DNA from: Microbacterium sp. AB
GTDB lineage: Bacteria; Actinomycetota; Actinomycetes; Actinomycetales; Microbacteriaceae
DNA: 64,000 nucleotides
Reading direction: 5' to 3'
Assembly: GCF_032878875.1 (NCBI RefSeq)
Contig: NZ_CP118157.1
Span: 1,240,001 to 1,304,000, forward strand
Part shown: positions 20,859 to 27,669 of the stretch, piece after piece
Position numbering within the stretch: the stretch's first letter is position 1
How the letters are laid out: every line of letters begins with the position of its first letter
Made by a program: the position numbers and the translations under genes
The notes under the pieces: generated by a model
Seen by the model: the letters and a program-made list of their open reading frames with translations, nothing else
What the model was told of the DNA's origin: nothing
Database searches by the model: none

Positions 20859-21296
20859 TCACAGGATCCGGAGGTCCGTCGCCCGCCAGCGTCCGTCGAG
20901 CCCCTCGAGCCGCATGGCGAGCGCGCGCGTGCGGTCGGGCATCGACACGATGACGACGACCTCCGCGACGCCGTCCGCCGGGGTCATGCGGCGCATCGTC
21001 CTGACCGAGAAGACGGGGCGCTGCGCCGGGATGCGGCGCGCGCTGCGCGCTCGGCGCGAGAGGTTCGCGCGCGTCATGAGCTTGAGATAGGGCTCCTCGG
21101 CGAGCCACCGGGCGAGCTGGTCCACCTCCCGCGTGCCCGCGAGCACCTCGAGGATGCCGCGTGTGAGGGCGGCGACGAGGGGAGCGGGATCGGGAAGCTC
21201 CTCCGACGGGGTGCGCTGCGGCGCGAACAGCGCCTCGACGTCGTCGGTGCGGCGGAACGGCCTCCTCGAGGGGTGCGCTGCGGATCGGGGTGGCAT
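20859..21296 (-). CDS. Rv3235-family protein
   Basis: 145 aa. The C-terminal 100 residues match the actinobacterial Rv3235 family: VAALTRGILEVLAGTREVDQLARWL, then RANLSRRARSARR, VFSVRTMRRM and a final WRATDLRIL. The function is unknown. The family is encoded near secA in Mycobacterium and relatives, and the same holds here, which supports the call. The first 40 residues are basic and low-complexity. The start at 21296 (MPPRSAAH) is preferred over 21377 by length; the two cannot be separated on sequence alone. Confidence 0.75.
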   Translation of the reverse strand: MPPRSAAHPSRRPFRRTDDVEALFAPQRTPSEELPDPAPLVAALTRGILEVLAGTREVDQLARWLAEEPYLKLMTRANLSRRARSARRIPAQRPVFSVRTMRRMTPADGVAEVVVIVSMPDRTRALAMRLEGLDGRWRATDLRIL

Positions 21297-21420
21297 CGTC
21301 GGCCCTTTCTGGTCGGCGGTGGCGCGAGGGAGTGGCCCGAGCAAACCAGGTGGCCGCGACGGATCGGAACACCGCATACATGCCTGTGGAGAGTCCCGGA
21401 CGGGAGGCCGCCGTTTCCTC

Positions 21421-21426
21421 TACGCT
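21421..21426 (+). promoter_or_regulatory. -10 element of a probable leaderless promoter
   Basis: TACGCT stands 7 nt before the ATG at 21434. There is no ribosome site, so the transcript probably begins at the start codon. Confidence 0.5.
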
Positions 21427-21433
21427 CACCCAG

Positions 21434-22045
21434 ATGCGCTGGGAACGCTTCTTCGAGGACCTGGAGGATCAGCTCGCCGCGGAGTGGGAGGCCGAGCGCG
21501 CCGCCCTCGACTCCGAGGCCGAGCGCGTGCGCGTGTCCCGGCTGGAGCTGCGCGCCCGGCTCGTCGCGCTCGTGCAGGGGGAGCCGTCGAGCGTGTCGAT
21601 CGCGCTCTCGGACGGGTCGACGCTCGACGGCGCGCCGTCATCGGTGGGAGCCGACTGGATGGCACTGCGCGTGTCGCGGGCGCCCGCTCGCGAGTCGATC
21701 GCGCTCGTCCCGCTGCGCGCCGTGCGTGCCATCGGCGCGGCCCACGGCGAGGTCCTGCGCAGCGCGCGGACGGCGGGGCCGGAGAGCCGCCTCGCGCAGC
21801 GCGTGACGTTCGGCTTCGCGCTGCGCGACCTCGCGCGCAGGCGCGTCCCCGTGATGGTCGGCATGGTCCCGGGACGTGTCCTGCCCGGCACGATCGACAG
21901 GGTCGGGGCGGATCATCTGGACATCGCCCTGCACGACGCCGGCTCGCCCCGCCGCGCGGCGGAGGTGAGGGGCTACCGGATCGTCGCGTTCGACGCCGTC
22001 GCGTGGGTCCGGGTCGACGCGGCCGCGGGGGTCATGACTCCCTGA
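21434..22045 (+). CDS. Hypothetical protein, conserved in Microbacteriaceae style
   Basis: 203 aa. Not recognised. It starts with a charged helix (MRWERFFEDLEDQLAAEWEAER and beyond, about residues 1-50) and continues with a beta-rich domain containing VSIALSDGSTLDGAPSSVGADWMALR and a repeated related unit, RVLPGTIDRVGADHLDIALHD. The two similar units look like a pair of small SH3- or LSm-like barrels. No signal peptide or membrane helix. The start is set by the -10 element 7 nt upstream, since the longer frame from 21290 is Arg-rich and runs through promoter DNA. Confidence 0.7.
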   Translation: MRWERFFEDLEDQLAAEWEAERAALDSEAERVRVSRLELRARLVALVQGEPSSVSIALSDGSTLDGAPSSVGADWMALRVSRAPARESIALVPLRAVRAIGAAHGEVLRSARTAGPESRLAQRVTFGFALRDLARRRVPVMVGMVPGRVLPGTIDRVGADHLDIALHDAGSPRRAAEVRGYRIVAFDAVAWVRVDAAAGVMTP

Positions 22046-22053
22046 GCCGTTCC

Positions 22054-22320
22054 TCAGGAGTCGGAGGGGGAGCCCCACAGCTCCGGGAAGCTCGCCTCGT
22101 TCGACTCGCGCCACAGCGCCATCCGGCGGCTCTCCTCGTGCTGGTCCTCGAGGTACTCGCCGACGCTCGCCTGCTCGACGCGCCAGCGCGGAGGCGAGCC
22201 GAGGCGGGCGCCGCGGAGCCTGCGCGCCCGGATGAGCTCGACGACCTCGTCCGGCTCGATGGCCAGCAGCTCGGCGACTTGCGCCGGCGCGAGGTAGCGC
22301 ACGTCACTCGTCTCGGACAT
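22054..22320 (-). CDS. Small helix-turn-helix protein (excisionase/BldC-like)
   Basis: 88 aa. The N-terminal winged HTH of the MerR/excisionase type (RYLAPAQVAELLAIEPDEVVELIRARRLRGARLGSPPRWRV) is followed by a short acidic tail. Single-domain proteins like this include BldC and phage Xis. With no phage genes nearby, a chromosomal regulator is more likely. CATAAT lies 6 nt before the ATG, so the mRNA is probably leaderless. It ends 8 bp from the convergent hypothetical gene and diverges from the SAF gene across 69 bp. Confidence 0.85.
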   Translation of the reverse strand: MSETSDVRYLAPAQVAELLAIEPDEVVELIRARRLRGARLGSPPRWRVEQASVGEYLEDQHEESRRMALWRESNEASFPELWGSPSDS

Positions 22321-22326
22321 GGGCCC

Positions 22327-22332
22327 ATTATG
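22327..22332 (-). promoter_or_regulatory. -10 element of a probable leaderless promoter
   Basis: CATAAT on the minus strand, 6 nt before the ATG at 22320, with no ribosome site. Confidence 0.5.
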
Positions 22333-22376
22333 AAACGCCGGGGCGCGACGGCGACAGCGGCGCGAGGGGCTGTGGA

Positions 22377-22382
22377 TAACTT
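22377..22382 (+). promoter_or_regulatory. -10 element of a probable leaderless promoter
   Basis: TAACTT stands 7 nt before the ATG at 22390. It favours this ATG over the in-frame ATGs at 22411, 22420 and 22426, none of which has a ribosome site either. Confidence 0.45.
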
Positions 22383-22389
22383 TCTCAGG

Positions 22390-23076
22390 ATGTCGCGCGG
22401 ATCCGCCACCATGAACATCATGACGATGACCTCACCGAACCGTCCGGCCCCGTCGACCGCGCCCGGGCGCCGACCTCGCCGGGCGTTCTGGTCCGACGCG
22501 CGCTTCTTCATCGGGATCACCCTCATCGCCGTCTCCGTCGCGGGCGTGTGGTGGGTGGTCGCCACGGCCCGTCAGACGAATCCCGTGCTGTCGGCCGCCG
22601 CGACGCTCGTCCCCGGCCAGGCCGTCACGGCATCCGACCTCGTCGTCGTCGACGCGGCGCTCGGCGGGGCGGAGGAGGCGTATCTCGCGCCGCACGAGCT
22701 CGACGAGGGGCTCGTCGCGACGCGGACGATCGCCGCCGGCGAGCTCGTCCCCGAAGCCGCCGTCGGCACGGCGGCGGAGGTCGCCGTCACGACGGTCGTC
22801 GTGGAGAGCGCGGTGGAGACGCCGGCGTCCGTGGCGGCGGGGACGCCCGTCGAGCTGTGGGTCGCGCCGCTGCTCGAGCCCGGCGTCCACGACGCCCCTC
22901 GGGTCCTCGTCGCCGACGCGACGGTCGCGGCCGTCCTGCGCGACGACGCCGTGATGGGGGCGGCGGGAACGTCGATCGAGCTCGTCATCGACCGGTCGGA
23001 CGTCGCCGACGTGCTCGCCGCCGTCTCGTCGGGATCGGCTCTCTCGGCCGTGCCGCGGTCGGGCGCGGGATCGTGA
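22390..23076 (+). CDS. SAF-domain membrane protein (CpaB/RcpC-like)
   Basis: 228 aa. A basic N-terminus and one membrane helix (IGITLIAVSVAGVWWVVA, about residues 42-59) precede a SAF domain: VLSAAATLVPGQAVTASDLVVVDAAL and LVATRTIAAGELVPEAAVG. SAF proteins with this layout resemble CpaB, the periplasmic part of Flp/Tad pilus machines. The stop overlaps the start of the CpaE-like ATPase (GTGA), so the two are an obligate pair. No CpaF, TadB/C or pilin gene is in the window. Confidence 0.8.
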   Translation: MSRGSATMNIMTMTSPNRPAPSTAPGRRPRRAFWSDARFFIGITLIAVSVAGVWWVVATARQTNPVLSAAATLVPGQAVTASDLVVVDAALGGAEEAYLAPHELDEGLVATRTIAAGELVPEAAVGTAAEVAVTTVVVESAVETPASVAAGTPVELWVAPLLEPGVHDAPRVLVADATVAAVLRDDAVMGAAGTSIELVIDRSDVADVLAAVSSGSALSAVPRSGAGS

Positions 23077-24374
23077 ACGTCGTCGTCGCGCTCGGCGAGC
23101 CGCGCGGGCCGCAGCTCGCCGAGGAGCTGGAGGACGAGGGACTGCGCGTGGTCGCGACGTTCGCGCCCCGGGAGATCGGGGGGTTCCCGGGGGACGCGGC
23201 CTCTCCCGTCTGGGAGGCGCTGCGCCAGGCGGACGCCCTCGTCGTGCCGGCCTCGCGCGGCGTGCTGACGGCGGGCGTCGTCGGAGCCTGCGACCGGCAC
23301 GGCGTGCGCATCGTCGCGCTCGGCGATCGCGGCGGAGAGCTGCGCACGGCGCGTTCCTTCGGGCTCGCCGATCCGCTGCCGGCGGCGGCGGGAGGATGGC
23401 GGATCGCGGCGGCGGTGCGGAGCGACGCGCTCGCCGGGCCCGGCCGCGACGAGCGTCGCCGGGGAGCGGTCGTGGCGGTGTGGGGACCGCACGGGGCGCC
23501 GGGGCGCACGACGGTGTCCGTCGAGCTCGCGGTGGAGCTCGCACGGATGTGCGACCATGTCGCGCTCGTGGACGCGGACACGCACGCCCCGGCCGTCGCC
23601 GTGGCGCTCGGGGTCGCGGACGAGGGACCGGGCTTCGCGGCGGCGTGCCGCCAGGCGGAGCTCGGCGGGCTGGACGCCGCCGAGCTCACGCGGCTGAGCG
23701 TGCCGGTCGGCGGCGCCGACGGCGTCGTCGACGTGCTGCCCGGCCTCAACCGGGCCGGCCGATGGCCCGAGCTGTCCGAGCGTCGCGTCGCGTCCGCGCT
23801 CGACGCCTGCCGCGCATGGGCCGACGTCACGGTCGTGGACGTCGCCGCGTCGATCGAGGCGGACGAGGAGATCGTGAGCGACCTCGACGGCCCGCGCCGC
23901 AACGCCGCCGCGCTGGCGGCGCTGCGCGAGGCGGACGCCGTCGTGGCGGTCGCCGGAGCGGATCCGGTGGCGATCGCGCGATTCCTGCGCGGCTACGCGG
24001 AGCTGCGGGGCGTGACGGGCGCGACGCCGGTGACGGTGGTCGTGAACCGCCTGCGCCCCGGCCCTCTCGGCGTGGACGCACGCGGTCAGATCCGCCGCAC
24101 GCTCGAGCGCTTCGCGGGCATCGCCGACATCGGCTTCGTCCCCTTCGACGTCCGTGCCGCCGACGCGGCGCTCCTGCAGGCGCGCCCCGTCGGAGAGGTG
24201 GCGGCGCGCTCGGCGCTGTCGCAGGCGATCAGGCGGATCGCCGCACGGATCGTCGACGTGCACGGGCTGCGGACCGGCGAGGCCGTGACGCCGTCGCCCG
24301 GCGGCCGGCGCACGCGGACGAGAACGGGGAGCCGCGGACGCGAGGAGCGGGAGCGCTCCTGGACGTCGGCATAA
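23073..24374 (+). CDS. CpaE-like P-loop ATPase with variant Walker A
   Basis: 433 aa. Residues about 130-420 form a MinD/CpaE-type P-loop domain: VVAVWGPHGAPGRTTVSVEL, HVALVDADTHAPAVAVALG, DVTVVDVAAS, and VTVVVNRLRPGPLG. The Walker A lysine position is Arg (GAPGRTT), an actinobacterial variant of the deviant Walker A loop. The first 120 residues resemble a degenerate receiver-like domain. The Arg-rich tail may bind DNA or lipids. The GTG start overlaps the SAF stop. A role with the SAF protein in envelope or pilus-like assembly or localisation is inferred only. Confidence 0.78.
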   Translation: MNVVVALGEPRGPQLAEELEDEGLRVVATFAPREIGGFPGDAASPVWEALRQADALVVPASRGVLTAGVVGACDRHGVRIVALGDRGGELRTARSFGLADPLPAAAGGWRIAAAVRSDALAGPGRDERRRGAVVAVWGPHGAPGRTTVSVELAVELARMCDHVALVDADTHAPAVAVALGVADEGPGFAAACRQAELGGLDAAELTRLSVPVGGADGVVDVLPGLNRAGRWPELSERRVASALDACRAWADVTVVDVAASIEADEEIVSDLDGPRRNAAALAALREADAVVAVAGADPVAIARFLRGYAELRGVTGATPVTVVVNRLRPGPLGVDARGQIRRTLERFAGIADIGFVPFDVRAADAALLQARPVGEVAARSALSQAIRRIAARIVDVHGLRTGEAVTPSPGGRRTRTRTGSRGREERERSWTSA

Positions 24375-24377
24375 ACT
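24372..24377 (+). promoter_or_regulatory. -10 element of a probable leaderless promoter
   Basis: TAAACT, whose first three bases are the stop codon of the upstream gene, stands 6 nt before the GTG at 24384. There is no ribosome site. Confidence 0.5.
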
Positions 24378-24383
24378 CGTTCC

Positions 24384-25877
24384 GTGTCGACCCTCAGCGA
24401 TCTCGTCTCCGCCCAGGGCCGTTCGAGCGAATCCGACATCGAATGGCTTCACCGTCTCGCCGGAGACGGACAGCTGCTCGCGGACCTCTCGTCGGCCGAC
24501 ATCGTCGTGTGGGTGCCCACGGCCGACGACTCCTTCATCGCCGTCGCGCACACACGGCCCGGGGGAGCGGCGACGCTGTTCTACCGCGACATCGTGGGCG
24601 GGCGGGTGCGCCCCCAGTGGCAGGCCCAGGTGCGCGAGGCGTTCCAGAGCGTGCGGATCGTCGACTCCTCGTCTCCGGAGTGGTTCGAGGAGACCCCGAC
24701 GCGCGTGCGCGCGGTGCCGATCGCCATCCGCGAGGACGAGGGACTGCGCGCGATCGGCGTGCTCACGCGGCATACGAACCTCGGCGACGTGCGCACGCCG
24801 TCGCGTCAGCAGATCACCTTCAACGACTGCGCCGACGATCTGTTCGGCATGATCGCCACGGGCGACTTCCCCGACCTCTCCGCGCCGACGGGTCCGCGGC
24901 GCGGGGCGCCGCGTGCCGCGGACGGGCTCATCCGTCTCGACGTCGACGGCATCGTCACGTTCGCGAGCCCGAACGCGCTCTCGGCGTTCAACCGGATCGG
25001 CTTCGCCGAGGAGCTCGAGGGCGAGGAGCTCGCCGACGTCACGAGCCAGATCCTTCCCGTCTCGCGCGACGTCGACGAGCGTCTGCCGATCCTCGTGTCG
25101 GGGCGTGCGCCGTGGCGCAGCGACATCGAGTCGGGCGGGGTGACCGTCTCGCTGCGCGCCATCCCGCTGAAGGATCACGGCCATCGCACGGGCGCCATCG
25201 TGCTCTGCCGGGATGTGAGCGAGCTGCGCAACCAGGAGCAGGAGCTCATCACGAAGGACGCGACCATCCGCGAGATCCACCACCGGGTGAAGAACAACCT
25301 GCAGACGGTCGCGTCGCTCCTGCGCATCCAGGCGCGGCGCACGTCCTCGGAGGAGGCCCGCGAGTCGCTGCTGCAGGCGATGCAGCGGGTCGCGGCCATC
25401 GCCGTCGTGCACGACACGCTCTCGGAGGGACTCGCGCAGAACGTCGACTTCGACGAGGTGTTCGCCCGCGTGCTGCGGCTCGTCGCGGAGGTCGCGGCCG
25501 CGCAGAATACCGTCGCGCACACGCGAACGACGGGGCGCTTCGGGACGCTCCCCAGCGAATACGCGACACCCCTCGCGCTGGCCCTCACGGAGATCGTCAC
25601 GAACGCCGTCGAGCACGGTCTCGCGGGGAGGGAGGGCGATGTGGAGATCGTCGCCGACCGGGACGACGACCGGCTCGAGGTGCGCGTGCGGGACACCGGC
25701 AGCGGCCTTCCCGACGGTCAGGTGGGGCGGGGCCTCGGCACGCAGATCGTGCGGACGCTCATCCAGGGCGAGCTCAGCGGCACGATCGAATGGTCGACGA
25801 TCGACGAGCCGGGAATCGCCTTCGACGGCGGCACGCAGGTGACGATCGCCGTCCCGCTGCGCTGGATCCGCAGCTGA
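24384..25877 (+). CDS. pdtaS: Sensor histidine kinase PdtaS
   Basis: 497-aa soluble kinase. It has an N-terminal GAF-like domain (about 1-150), a PAS-like domain (about 175-290), a HisKA_2 region with the phospho-acceptor His in TIREIHHRVKNNLQTVASLLR, and an ATPase domain (LALTEIVTNAVEHGL, DTGSGLP, GLGTQIVRTL). This layout and the position next to whiB1 match PdtaS (Rv3220c). PdtaS phosphorylates the ANTAR RNA-binding regulator PdtaR; pdtaR is not in this window. GTG start, probably leaderless. A strong shared terminator follows. Confidence 0.93.
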   Translation: MSTLSDLVSAQGRSSESDIEWLHRLAGDGQLLADLSSADIVVWVPTADDSFIAVAHTRPGGAATLFYRDIVGGRVRPQWQAQVREAFQSVRIVDSSSPEWFEETPTRVRAVPIAIREDEGLRAIGVLTRHTNLGDVRTPSRQQITFNDCADDLFGMIATGDFPDLSAPTGPRRGAPRAADGLIRLDVDGIVTFASPNALSAFNRIGFAEELEGEELADVTSQILPVSRDVDERLPILVSGRAPWRSDIESGGVTVSLRAIPLKDHGHRTGAIVLCRDVSELRNQEQELITKDATIREIHHRVKNNLQTVASLLRIQARRTSSEEARESLLQAMQRVAAIAVVHDTLSEGLAQNVDFDEVFARVLRLVAEVAAAQNTVAHTRTTGRFGTLPSEYATPLALALTEIVTNAVEHGLAGREGDVEIVADRDDDRLEVRVRDTGSGLPDGQVGRGLGTQIVRTLIQGELSGTIEWSTIDEPGIAFDGGTQVTIAVPLRWIRS

Positions 25878-25883
25878 GTCCGG

Positions 25884-25923
25884 ACAGGAGAGAGGCCCCG
25901 CCGCAGCGGGGCCTCTCTCCTGT
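25884..25923. terminator. Bidirectional terminator between pdtaS and whiB1
   Basis: Perfect 18-bp stem with a CGCA loop (arms 25884-25901 and 25906-25923, core GAGAGAGGCCCCGC). It starts 6 bp after the pdtaS stop and ends 7 bp from the whiB1 stop. Confidence 0.88.
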
Positions 25924-25930
25924 CAACGCG

Positions 25931-26179
25931 TCAGGACGCGCGGCGCGCGCGGGCGGCGCGACGCTTGAGGGCACGGCGCTCGTCCTCGCTGAGGCCGCCC
26001 CAGACTCCCGAGTCCTGGCCGGTCTCGAGGGCGTACTGCAGGCAGACCTCGGTGACCGTGCAGCGGGCGCAGACCGACTTCGCCTTCTCGATCTGGTCGA
26101 TCGCCGGACCGGTGTTCCCGACGGGGAAGAACAGCTCGGGGTCGACGGTGAGGCAGGCGGCCTTGTCGCGCCAGTCCAT
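25931..26179 (-). CDS. whiB1: WhiB1-type iron-sulfur transcription factor
   Basis: 82 aa. The four cluster-binding cysteines C9, C37, C40 and C46 are present, with the G(V/I)WGG turn at 58-62 and a basic DNA-binding tail (ERRALKRRAARARR). The N-terminus MDWRDKAACL and PELFFPVGN closely match WhiB1, an essential NO-sensitive 4Fe-4S regulator that binds the RNA polymerase sigma factor. Position beside pdtaS reproduces the Mycobacterium order. AAGGAG lies 8 nt before the ATG. No clear promoter was found in the 225 bp upstream, which also serve the divergent membrane gene. Confidence 0.94.
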   Translation of the reverse strand: MDWRDKAACLTVDPELFFPVGNTGPAIDQIEKAKSVCARCTVTEVCLQYALETGQDSGVWGGLSEDERRALKRRAARARRAS

Positions 26180-26404
26180 AGGGGTGCTCCTTGCGGGGTG
26201 GGTTTCTCAGAGAAAGCACAGCGTGACGAATCGGGTGGGTTACGCTGGATGTGCGTCGGGCCGTCTCGGCTCCGACCCACCACGCTGTGGGAAACACACC
26301 GTTAACAATTGTCATACACGCGTCGATTTCGGGCAAGAGTTTTTTCTCTCCGTTCCCTGATGGCACGCCGTGAACGGTGTGAGAGACGAAGAGCGGGAGA
26401 GCGG

Positions 26405-26800
26405 ATGCCGGTGCCTCCGATCGTGCGGATCGCGACGGTCCTCGTCGCGCTGGAGGCGGTGGGCATGCTCGCGCTCGCCGGATGGCAGGCCGTGACGCTC
26501 GGCACCGCCGAGGTCACGTCGCTTCCGAGCGCGATCGCGCTCGTCGTCCTGACGGTCGTCGGCGCCGTGGCCGTGGGGGCCTTCGCCCTCGGCATCGGGG
26601 CGGGGCGGTCGTGGGGACGCTCCGGCGCGATCGTCGTGCAGCTGCTCGTCATCGCGATCGCGGTGGGGTCCGTGACGGGCGCGTACGCCCAGTGGGGGAT
26701 CGGGGCGGCCCTCGGGCTGCCGGCCGTGACGGTGCTCGTGGTCGTCCTGCTCGCGACGCGCGACGCCGGTCGCGCCGAGGCCCACGGGAACGCCGGCTGA
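26405..26800 (+). CDS. Small membrane protein, unknown function
   Basis: 131 aa with four hydrophobic helices (about 5-28, 38-62, 70-95, 98-121) and short loops. No known domain recognised. The ATG at 26405 with GGGAGAG just upstream is preferred over 26309, whose extra 32 residues are Arg-rich and encoded in AT-rich promoter DNA. It lies divergent from whiB1 and ends 6 bp from the convergent EI24 gene. Proteins like this are common in Actinobacteria and uncharacterised. Confidence 0.7.
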   Translation: MPVPPIVRIATVLVALEAVGMLALAGWQAVTLGTAEVTSLPSAIALVVLTVVGAVAVGAFALGIGAGRSWGRSGAIVVQLLVIAIAVGSVTGAYAQWGIGAALGLPAVTVLVVVLLATRDAGRAEAHGNAG

Positions 26801-26806
26801 CGGGGA

Positions 26807-27547
26807 TCAGCGACGCGCGGCCTCGTCGTCGAGGAGCGCCTGCGCGAGCAGCGTGCTGCCGGCGACCGCCGCCGGCATCGCGACGATCGCGGCGAGCGGC
26901 ACCATGAGGCACAGGTGCGTGGCGACGCCGAAGCCCCACACGCGTGCGCGGCGGGCGCGCCGCAGCGCACGCCGCCGCCGGGGCCCGAGCCCGCGGGCGG
27001 AGAGGGCGCGCGCGGTGAGCTCGTCGGCGAGCATCCAGCCGCTCAGGGCGACGCCGGTCGTGGCGGCGAGCGGCGCGCCGACGAGGGGCGCGAAGCCGAT
27101 GGCGACGGAGAGGGCGGCCACGCCGAGACCCCGGAGGACGAGCGAGAACGCATCCCGTGCGGAACGCCAGAGCCCGTAGCGCGCCTCGGGCACCCCGCCG
27201 ACGGCCTCCTCCTCGACCGAGCGCCAGACCCGGTCGTAGAACGGCTCGCCGACGAGCAGGGTGAGCGCCGTGAAGGTCGTCACGGCGAGGACGATCCCGC
27301 CGGCGAGGACGGCGATGCCGATGAGGATCCGCACGGCGATCGCCCAGAAGGCGCCCCCGTCGTCGGCGAACGGCGTGAGCGCGTCGACGAGCGCGGGGAG
27401 GAAGGCGACCAGGGCGATGATCCCCGCCGTCATGAGCGCGCCGACGACGGCGCCGGGGACGAGCGCCGCCGCCATCGTCCGCGGGCGTCGGCGCCACCAT
27501 CCGAACCCCGCGAAGAGGGTGCGCACGCCCTGCCAGAACTCGCTCAT
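26807..27547 (-). CDS. EI24/CysZ-family membrane protein
   Basis: 246 aa from the ATG at 27547 (MSEFWQGVRTLFAGFGWW). Four or more membrane helices and the family pattern GVRTLFAGFGWWRRRP, LVGEPFYDRVWRSVEEE and a C-terminal FGVATHLCLMVPLAAIVAMP identify EI24/CysZ. CysZ proteins mediate sulfate uptake, but actinobacterial members are uncharacterised. GGAGGG lies immediately before this ATG, closer than normal, so the alternative ATG at 27592 cannot be excluded. It diverges from the HspR-controlled clp gene. Confidence 0.82.
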   Translation of the reverse strand: MSEFWQGVRTLFAGFGWWRRRPRTMAAALVPGAVVGALMTAGIIALVAFLPALVDALTPFADDGGAFWAIAVRILIGIAVLAGGIVLAVTTFTALTLLVGEPFYDRVWRSVEEEAVGGVPEARYGLWRSARDAFSLVLRGLGVAALSVAIGFAPLVGAPLAATTGVALSGWMLADELTARALSARGLGPRRRRALRRARRARVWGFGVATHLCLMVPLAAIVAMPAAVAGSTLLAQALLDDEAARR

Positions 27548-27600
27548 CCCTCCATGTAACCAAACGGCGGCGGGAATACCGGACGGGCTCATCCGTTTGA

Positions 27601-27621
27601 CTTGATATAGTCCGACTCAAG
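27601..27621. promoter_or_regulatory. HAIR-type HspR operator
   Basis: CTTGATA-N7-ACTCAAG fits the HspR-associated inverted repeat CTTGAGT-N7-ACTCAAG at 12 of 14 positions with exact spacing. It overlaps TTGATA (27602-27607), which with CATACT (27626-27631), 18 bp apart, makes a promoter for clp. Repressor binding would cover the -35 and spacer. hspR is not in the window. Confidence 0.75.
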
Positions 27622-27669
27622 TTCTCATACTTGACACGGATCGACGCAACTTCGAGGAGACGACGGGAT

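Noticed and set aside
22054..22320. Phage excisionase and hence a prophage remnant
   Set aside because: No integrase, attachment repeats or phage genes nearby; single HTH proteins of this kind are also chromosomal regulators.
26286..26298. TGTG-N5-CACA dyad upstream of whiB1 as a CRP/GlxR site
   Set aside because: CRP-type sites need TGTGA-N6-TCACA (16 bp); this dyad is 13 bp with the wrong spacing.
26309..26404. Longer N-terminus for the small membrane protein
   Set aside because: Basic low-complexity extension in promoter DNA; GGGAGAG supports the later ATG.
27631..27669. Upstream start for the clp gene
   Set aside because: It lies on the predicted -10/transcript start, and the added residues are not Clp-like; GAGGAG supports the ATG at 27670.
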